This document shows, one piece after another, positions 60,001-64,000 of a stretch of 64,000 nucleotides of DNA. The notes under the pieces are model-generated. The model had not been told where the DNA came from. It saw nothing but the letters and a program-made list of their open reading frames with translations, and did no database searches. The translations under genes were made by a program, and so were the position numbers. Positions within the stretch are counted from its first letter, which is position 1, and each line of letters starts with the position of its first letter. Source of the stretch: Candidatus Acetothermia bacterium (GTDB lineage: Bacteria; Bipolaricaulota; Bipolaricaulia; RBG-16-55-9); contig JACQCZ010000017.1 in NCBI GenBank assembly GCA_016201405.1, forward strand, positions 62,001 to 126,000, given 5' to 3'.

Positions 60001-61109
60001 GGTAGCTCCTCAAGCTGCAGTCGTGAGAGCTGGGCAAGCTGATTTCTGATGGCCATCATCAGCGCCTGATAGGGTGTGAGGCTGGCCGACTCGCTGCATC
60101 GCCCTTGAAGCACTGAAAAACCGAATTCCTGTCGAGCGATTTGGATTACCTCTTGAGCCAGCCGGGTCTTGCCAATGCCCGCCTCTCCTCCAATTAGCAC
60201 CAGTCTTCCGCTTCGCTCTCGCGTCTTTTGAAGGCACTCCAGCAAGCTTTCCCATTGGTGTTGACGCCCAGTGAAGGGTAAGCGGCTGAATGAATGGTGG
60301 ATGGGATGACGCACCAAAGCAGGCGGGCGGTATTCCGGATCGACACCAGGGACATAGCCAGCGGAAATCTGCTCTCTCAGCCTGCGGGTCTGAGAGTCTG
60401 GAAGTCGGTCAAACTCTCTTTCTAAGAAGCTCTCGCAGTCTTGATAAATCTTGAGCGCCTCGTTGGAGTTTCCCATCAAATAGCAGTAGAGCATCGCTTG
60501 CCGGTAGAGGTCTTCGCGAACGGGAGATGCGAGTATTGCCTCTCGGCACCGCTCTAGGGCTTGACGATAGTGCCCAAGTTTCGCCAGACAGTCGGCCAGC
60601 TCTAGCAAAATAGAGACATGGATCTCATTCCAGCGCTGGGAATCGGTAAAGGCCCACGCTTCGTACCGATCTTCAGGCAGATATTCACCTTGAAAGAGAC
60701 CAAGAGCCTTCTCAAACCACTCAGCAGCCTGTTCGAGCCTCTTCTCATGCAGAAAACTTCTGGCTCTTTTGGCCGTGTCAAGCAGCTCAAGAATGTCGAT
60801 CGCACAATTGGGCTGCGGATTAAAGCGATAGCCTCCTGGGCAGGTCTGCACATATTGATAAGTCGAGCCCGCATGGGGCTCCAGGACTTGACGAAGAGAA
60901 TGAACCCGTGCGCGCAAGAATTGGAGGGCTTTCTCAAGATTGACGTCAGGCCAGATATGCTCAATTAGCTGTTCATGCAAAAAGACGCGTCCAGGCTCAG
61001 AGAGCAGAATCTTGAGCAAAATCTTGGCTTGCTCTGAACCCCATTCCTCAATGACAACACCATCTCGATAGACAGTAAGCCCCCCAAGAAGTCTGATGCG
61101 GAGTCCCAT
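57057..61109 (-). CDS. giant BTAD/SARP-ATPase-TPR regulator with C-terminal IS1595-type zinc-ribbon/HTH domain
   Basis: A 1350-residue regulator. Residues 1-~100 form a winged-helix DNA-binding domain (MGLRIRLLGGLTVYRDGVVI to PGGYRFNP). Residues ~105-250 are a bacterial transcriptional activation (BTAD) helical domain. From ~280 comes an AAA/STAND-type ATPase: Walker A GGEAGIGKTR at 307-316, Walker B ILLFLDDLQW at 424-433. TPR helices run from about 700 to 1190. The last 121 residues (1230-1350) begin RIRWANGVICPYC and continue YLCTNCKKTFADRTGTIF, a CxxC-x20-CxxC zinc ribbon (Cys 1239, 1242, 1263, 1266) like the N-terminus of IS1595-family transposases, then NLPISKLFQGLLLI and a helix-turn-helix. 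No DDE catalytic domain follows. It sits directly upstream of the Mo operon, on the same strand. Confidence 0.88.
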   Translation of the reverse strand: MGLRIRLLGGLTVYRDGVVIEEWGSEQAKILLKILLSEPGRVFLHEQLIEHIWPDVNLEKALQFLRARVHSLRQVLEPHAGSTYQYVQTCPGGYRFNPQPNCAIDILELLDTAKRARSFLHEKRLEQAAEWFEKALGLFQGEYLPEDRYEAWAFTDSQRWNEIHVSILLELADCLAKLGHYRQALERCREAILASPVREDLYRQAMLYCYLMGNSNEALKIYQDCESFLEREFDRLPDSQTRRLREQISAGYVPGVDPEYRPPALVRHPIHHSFSRLPFTGRQHQWESLLECLQKTRERSGRLVLIGGEAGIGKTRLAQEVIQIARQEFGFSVLQGRCSESASLTPYQALMMAIRNQLAQLSRLQLEELPAFSLSVLRPWLHGVEGLIQTPEVIPTLGPELERLRFFEAVTQLLLRLSETQSPILLFLDDLQWADSSILDWMDYASARLSQSRVLLMATYRGEEVHESHPVRRLVRYADHPTRQKNTKSLLLNRLTRIEMDDLLQKTAPQTPHLDLLARFLHRESGGNPLFVVFLLQSMFEEKRIEMAPDGGWAHHISQIDNQREGRLPKEIQQVIRTRIARLDPPLLTLSQAISVIGSNADPKLLSTFCQQLDLGENEQDLRQKLESLEKMQVIFSDPGGYNFAHDKIREVVYQEIPQDRRAYLHGIWAASLEDSLEDGDQRPYELFAYHYGLAGLHEQALRDILPSLKRAVRGFRNSEGLSLAERALEHLARLTSEDKANSHLDEMKFEVLCERIKLHEILANREAQAKDIEDVLAVSASLQDPAKSAHAHLLRAKYCIDMTKYPEAQLESYKALEIAKTISDEPLEARSLHSIALIYWYTTDYDSALSYLNDEYKLQIRLGDDKSRAETLHYLAGISWRRGDFERAEKQLSEALALRERLNDLPGKALTLLARGAMHWTQENYSEAIKILSEVRELAAKIGDRRGEARSLGNLGLASHNIGQFEVAIEHMREAARIHQEIGDRRACASDLNNLGAVYWFLGEHKKAQECLSDSLTTFCEVRSQQGEALALGNLSIIYWRLGEMQQAIQIGREAIRLHRQNNDQRNMGVVLRNVGEMLHDSGDPQLALDHYREALVISRAMKQKGEEMLLHMDESHSHLILGNLTGAFQSSEMALEILGVLNHTLYGPWVWFRSYQVLSGMDRPEEAKASLRKAYHILMEQAAKICNERLRSSYLKNVPIHSEIAKSLEDSVRSIQRDDPECYELLRRIRWANGVICPYCQGQKVRIHGHVSSSREKRYLCTNCKKTFADRTGTIFANSNLPISKLFQGLLLIADLGSNEGARDTLIDRLEIHPRSARTLHKKLTSALESEALYQGLVEQLRKFPNFS

Positions 61110-61138
61110 AGTATATCGTTTCCGTTGACTGACATTTT

Positions 61139-61166
61139 ATTCTATGGTAACTCGAAGAGTCTACAA
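61139..61166 (-). promoter_or_regulatory. promoter of the giant regulator gene
   Basis: Minus-strand TTGTAG (61161-61166), 16 bases, TAGAAT (61139-61144). The start would be ~25 bases before the ATG. Confidence 0.5.
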
Positions 61167-61202
61167 GTGACAATCTCATTGATTTGGGGGATTCTCAAAG
61201 CT

Positions 61203-61236
61203 AGAAAGAGCAGATTGCCTCGAATCTGCTCTTTCT
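61203..61236 (-). terminator. hairpin terminator after the small secreted protein gene
   Basis: AGAAAGAGCAGATT (61203-61216) pairs perfectly over 14 bases with AATCTGCTCTTTCT (61223-61236) across a six-base loop. It separates the secreted protein gene from the regulator promoter. Confidence 0.75.
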
Positions 61237-61264
61237 GAGTCTATGTCAATCTTTAGCTGCAGAA

Positions 61265-61621
61265 CTAGCTTTGGGGTTTAAGATTCAAGATAACATGACA
61301 ACTCCCGCTCGATTCAAATTCCAATTGCACGCCGTCGACACGGAGCTGTGTAAAGCTGAGGCTAGAGGTCGTTTGATCTGCAAGAGAGGTCTTATTGCCA
61401 TCCGCATTGACCAAATAGAACTCACTGGTGCAGGTGCTGAGGCTCTGGAAACTGAGATTGGCAGGTTGTACTCCTTGGAACTGGCCCCAATGGGGGTCTG
61501 TCGTTTGGGCTTGGGTAGCAGGATAGAGAAGGCCGAATGCTGCAATAAATAGCCCGACTCCGAAAAGAATTGTCACGCCACGAATGGCCTTGCGATATGT
61601 TGAAAATTCCCTGTTCAACAT
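61265..61621 (-). CDS. small secreted protein, unknown
   Basis: A 118-residue protein with an ideal ribosome site (AAGGAGGTGTGTAGCG). It has a Sec signal (hydrophobic core VTILFGVGLFIAAFGLLYPA, cleavage near TQAQ). The mature ~80 residues are beta-rich with two Cys (STCTSEFYLVNADGNKTSL and SGSCHVILNLKPQS) that may form a disulfide. It resembles a small extracellular beta-sandwich; no family is recognised. Its message has a long structured leader (to about 61734) in which the ribosome site is inside a hairpin, so translation may be regulated. Confidence 0.65.
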   Translation of the reverse strand: MLNREFSTYRKAIRGVTILFGVGLFIAAFGLLYPATQAQTTDPHWGQFQGVQPANLSFQSLSTCTSEFYLVNADGNKTSLADQTTSSLSFTQLRVDGVQLEFESSGSCHVILNLKPQS

Positions 61622-61627
61622 CGCTAC

Positions 61628-61643
61628 ACACCTCCTTAGGTGT
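61628..61643 (-). promoter_or_regulatory. ribosome-site-sequestering hairpin
   Basis: On the minus strand ACACCT-AAGG-AGGTGT folds as a six-pair stem with a four-base loop. The AAGGAGGTG ribosome site of the secreted protein is divided between loop and stem, which would reduce initiation when folded. Confidence 0.6.
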
Positions 61644-62131
61644 AAATAGACTCATGTCGCTTCTATTCGAGTAGCGATTTGAGGAGCCCGTTGGGACTAG
61701 ATGGCAATGAATCGTCGGGTAACCTTGCTACTCGGACAGTTCGGGACCAAGGTCTGCTGTCAAGCTGAGCCCCAGTCTTGATCTCTCTTCCGCCCGTATT
61801 GCTTTGTTAGCGCCACTGAACTTCGTTTTGCCCGCCCACGCGGCTGGAGTGCCGGACTTCGTTTTCAAAGCACAAAGGGCAATGTAGGAGAAGAGCGTTA
61901 AAATGAGTGAAATGATGGAAAATTGAGACTGAAAGCGATCTCAAGTGAAGCAAAGCCATTGAATAGAATCAATGTTGTGTTAAAAGTGGTCCAGCTTCGT
62001 TTGGCAGGCACTTGTGACGAATGCTGTGGTGAGTATTGCGACGTAAGACGGACAACGTTGAGTCAGTCTTATCTATGGATAGGCAATTGAATCGGACGCC
62101 TGAGCTGCCTCTTTGCAGACTGCGGAAGTGT
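61644..62131. other. intergenic region with a wide inverted repeat
   Basis: About 490 bases without a supported gene. An eight-base inverted repeat (CGAGTAGC 61668-61675 with GCTACTCG 61727-61734) encloses ~50 bases in the leader of the secreted protein gene. The remainder shows no gene, tRNA or repeat. Confidence 0.45.
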
Positions 62132-62596
62132 CTAAGGGATTGGGGGATTCCCGAATATTTTGGTCAATTGCTGTTGCCGATGGGCAAAGAGTCGCCTTAG
62201 ATCCGGCTGGACAAACCAGCGCTGAATGAGAGAGCCACCATGCACGGCATATTCCACGTCGTCACGCGTCAATGTTCCGCCTTTTTGTGATTCAAACGTG
62301 TGAGTGTGAATCCAGAGTCTATAGGGCCCCTTCCGCTGTTCGTCGACAAAGCGATATGGAGGCTCCCAAGCTGTGATCTCACTCTGCCAGCGAAGCGGTA
62401 TTCCATGTAACTTGAGCCGATAATCGATGACAGCCCCCTTTTGCAGGACGATGGGACTGGGAGTTAGAACCCTAAAGCCAAGCCAGCGTGGCGTGAGAGT
62501 CTCTAGATTGTGGGCATCAGAGAAGAAACGAAAGATTTCACTAGCAGAAGCTGGAAGCCTCTGCTCCATATGCAGATGAAATCGTTTCATTGTCAA
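62132..62596 (-). CDS. SRPBCC (START-like) family protein
   Basis: A 154-residue protein of the Bet v 1/SRPBCC fold: FHLHMEQRLPASASEIFRFF then the DAHNLETLTPRWLGFRVL segment, and the long C-terminal helix (LRRLFAHRQQQLTKIFG). It resembles the cyclase/dehydrase subgroup that binds hydrophobic ligands. Its ATG overlaps the TIGR01777 gene stop (ATGA). The two families are frequently fused or adjacent in bacteria, suggesting a shared task on a lipid-like or cofactor molecule; the reaction is unknown. Confidence 0.85.
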   Translation of the reverse strand: MTMKRFHLHMEQRLPASASEIFRFFSDAHNLETLTPRWLGFRVLTPSPIVLQKGAVIDYRLKLHGIPLRWQSEITAWEPPYRFVDEQRKGPYRLWIHTHTFESQKGGTLTRDDVEYAVHGGSLIQRWFVQPDLRRLFAHRQQQLTKIFGNPPIP

Positions 62597-63507
62597 TTAT
62601 TGACCAAAATCTCTCGCACGGCAGATTCAAGCTCAGGATATTGAAACTTGAATCCAGCCTGAAGAGCTCGCTCTGGACTTACGCGCTTGCTGGTCAGTAG
62701 CTCTGAGGAGAATTCACCCAAGAGCAGCTTGATGGCAAAAGCAGGCGCAGGCATAAAGGCTGGGCGTCTCATCACTCTGCTTAGGATTTTGGCAAACTCT
62801 CTTTGTGGAAGCGGGTTTGGAGAGGTAGCGTTGATTGCCCCTTCAAGCTGATTCTCCAACGCAAATTGAATCAGCCCCACAAGATCATCCCGATGAATCC
62901 ACGACCACCACTGCTTTCCGGATCCCATCGGCCCGCCCAGCCCTAGCTTGAAGGGAAGCAGCATGGCAGAGAGAGCTCCGCCATTTGGGCCAAGCACGAC
63001 TCCAATCCGCACATGGGCCACGCGAAGACCAGACTCTTTTGCGCGAGACGCCTCTCTCTCCCACTCTTGACAGACTTGAGCGAGAAAGTCTGATTGGGAC
63101 CCTGATTTTACATTCAAGGCTTCATTGCCTCGATCACCGTAATAACCGATCGCAGAGGCCGAGATCATGACCTTGGGGCGATTCTTCACATTAGAAATTT
63201 GCTGGACGAGGTGCCGGGTTCCTAGGATGCGGCTCTCTCGAATGGCGCGTTTCTTCGCCTGCGTCCAGCGGCCTGAGACACTCTCTCCGGCCAGATGAAT
63301 GACGGCATCGACGCCATCCAATGCCGCGGCTGGCGGAAGGGTCTTTTCGGGCTCTGCCCACAGATAGGCCTTTGTTAATTGAGGTATATTTTTTTGAGCT
63401 GAAACTGGATCTCGTGAAAGGGCAACAAGAAGATGCCCATGTCCTGCGAGCGCTTCACACAGACGACTCCCAATGAAGCCTGTTGCGCCTGTCAATAGGA
63501 TTTTCAT
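62593..63507 (-). CDS. TIGR01777 family NAD(P)-dependent epimerase-like protein (YfcH-like)
   Basis: A 304-residue extended short-chain dehydrogenase. The nucleotide motif KILLTGATGFIGSRLCEALA opens the protein. DAVIHLAGESVSGRWTQAKK is the family hallmark, and SASAIGYYGDRGNEAL holds the YxxxK-equivalent region. WWSWIHRDDLVGLIQFALEN and the C-terminal RVSPERALQAGFKFQYPELE complete the TIGR01777 pattern. The start at MKILLTG (63507) is chosen over five extra codons. It precedes and overlaps the SRPBCC gene. Confidence 0.9.
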   Translation of the reverse strand: MKILLTGATGFIGSRLCEALAGHGHLLVALSRDPVSAQKNIPQLTKAYLWAEPEKTLPPAAALDGVDAVIHLAGESVSGRWTQAKKRAIRESRILGTRHLVQQISNVKNRPKVMISASAIGYYGDRGNEALNVKSGSQSDFLAQVCQEWEREASRAKESGLRVAHVRIGVVLGPNGGALSAMLLPFKLGLGGPMGSGKQWWSWIHRDDLVGLIQFALENQLEGAINATSPNPLPQREFAKILSRVMRRPAFMPAPAFAIKLLLGEFSSELLTSKRVSPERALQAGFKFQYPELESAVREILVNN

Positions 63508-63592
63508 CTCTTTATCATCCAATCTGCGATATTTGTTTATCTAGTATGACATATCCCATTATGATTTAGGCGGCTTTGCCTCAAATCTATCG

Positions 63593-64000
63593 TTACACGC
63601 CGACTTCTGAGGCAGAGTTGGGACATTTGGGGCAAGGGTTTTTTGTTTGTATTGTCTCGGAACTTATTCTTTCAGTTATTTCGTCCAAATCGTGTAGAGA
63701 ATGCTCCCAAAATCTTAAGACTTTCCATCCCTGTTCTATCAAAATGCCATTTATCCTTTTATCTCTTAAAATATTTGAATCGATTTTGTTCGACCAGTAC
63801 TTCCGGTTCGACTTTGGCCTTCGATGACATTGAGGGCATCCATGCCAAAAGCACCCGTCTACAAAAACCGCAACTTTATCTGCTTCAAAAATGAAATCGG
63901 GGCAACCTGGAACCTCTTTCATGTGCATTCTCCATCCTCGAAGTTTCGCCCTCATCAAAGCGCATCTTAGTCTTCGTTCAGTGGAGACGTTACCCGTTGA
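63593..64000 (-). CDS. Vsr-like very short patch repair endonuclease, N-terminus cut by window end
   Basis: The frame is open to the window edge. It reads STGNVSTERRLRCALMRAKL then RGWRMHMKEVPGCPDFIF, KVAVFVDGCFWHGCPQCHRR, YWSNKIDSNILRDKRINGIL and GWKVLRFWEHSL. These match the Vsr/patch-repair nuclease family (restriction-endonuclease fold) with the PD-x(n) core and the DGCFWHGC zinc/DNA segment. A ~20-residue C-terminal tail with CPKC is unusual. Vsr nicks T:G mismatches arising at methylated cytosines and usually travels with a cytosine methyltransferase. None is visible inside the window, so partners may lie beyond 64000. The region is AT-richer than the epimerase gene. Confidence 0.85.
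   Translation of the reverse strand, partial: STGNVSTERRLRCALMRAKLRGWRMHMKEVPGCPDFIFEADKVAVFVDGCFWHGCPQCHRRPKSNRKYWSNKIDSNILRDKRINGILIEQGWKVLRFWEHSLHDLDEITERISSETIQTKNPCPKCPNSASEVGV

Noticed and set aside
61668-61734. Resemblance of the minus-strand GTAGCAAGGTTACCC to the 3' part of a c-di-GMP-I riboswitch
   Set aside because: The 5' half with the conserved GCA-rich and GCAAA elements is missing, and the short match fits the wide inverted repeat equally well.
1-64000. CRISPR arrays, complete insertion sequences, prophage or rRNA genes
   Set aside because: No regularly spaced repeats, no transposase with catalytic domain, no phage structural genes and no rRNA were seen on reading. The only transposase-like segment is the domain fused to the giant regulator.

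Overview
The window looks like a chromosomal segment of an uncultured bacterium of moderate GC. It is probably a diderm: it encodes a secreted beta-barrel-like protein ending in an aromatic residue, many lipoproteins and an RseP-type protease. The lineage cannot be fixed from sequence alone. The small accessory protein family, the BTAD-type giant regulator and the liv/CoA metabolism recall Chloroflexota-like or deep-branching candidate phyla, but this is only an impression. Coding density is high, genes sit in short same-strand runs with many ATGA overlaps, and several clear sigma70-like promoters and hairpin terminators are visible.

Left part (1-13 kb): the 3' end of an rsmD-like methyltransferase and an HpcH/HpaI-type aldolase, then a tRNA-Ile(GAT)/tRNA-Ala(TGC) pair without rRNA. 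Next comes a complete branched-chain-amino-acid-type ABC importer: a Tat-exported binding protein facing convergent livG-livF-livH-livM. It is followed by dnaB, a DUF402 protein, a glutaryl-CoA dehydrogenase, a MarC protein and a TPR lipoprotein.

Middle part (13-46 kb): small accessory and stress genes (DinB, GNATs, PhzF, cupin, MsrB, HxlR, ICMT-like, adhesin-like lipoprotein), a LysM-amidase fusion, a PLP decarboxylase, a nitrilase-family amidase, a sugar dehydrogenase, tilS and rseP. A four-gene acyl-CoA operon (crotonase, acyl-CoA dehydrogenase, aminobenzoate/benzoate-type CoA ligase, RidA-like) follows. It resembles aerobic 2-aminobenzoyl-CoA catabolism gene sets but has no monooxygenase. 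Two genes here (33.3 and 38.3 kb) carry single-base frameshifts. A peptide-type ABC importer lacking local ATPases closes the section.

Right part (46-61 kb): a continuous twelve-gene minus-strand run encodes a three-subunit molybdenum hydroxylase of the 4-hydroxybenzoyl-CoA-reductase-like branch. Its FAD subunit has the four-cysteine [4Fe-4S] loop with an extra 16 residues. The run also encodes the maturation factors XdhC and MocA, a DJ-1/PfpI protein and almost the whole molybdenum cofactor pathway (MobA, MoaA, MoaD, MoaE, a MoaC-MoaB fusion, MoeA). Directly upstream, on the same strand, is a 1350-residue SARP/BTAD-ATPase-TPR regulator. Its last ~120 residues look like the zinc ribbon and helix-turn-helix of an IS1595-type transposase. 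This fused regulator next to a self-contained Mo-enzyme operon is the most interesting feature of the window.

Right edge (61-64 kb): a small secreted protein behind a structured leader that hides its ribosome binding site, an SRPBCC protein coupled to a TIGR01777 epimerase, and a Vsr-like endonuclease running off the end. Taken together (liv importer, GcdH, CoA ligase operon, hydroxybenzoyl-CoA-reductase-like enzyme, HpcH aldolase), the window leans towards uptake and breakdown of aromatic or carboxylic acids as CoA thioesters. That reading is inference.
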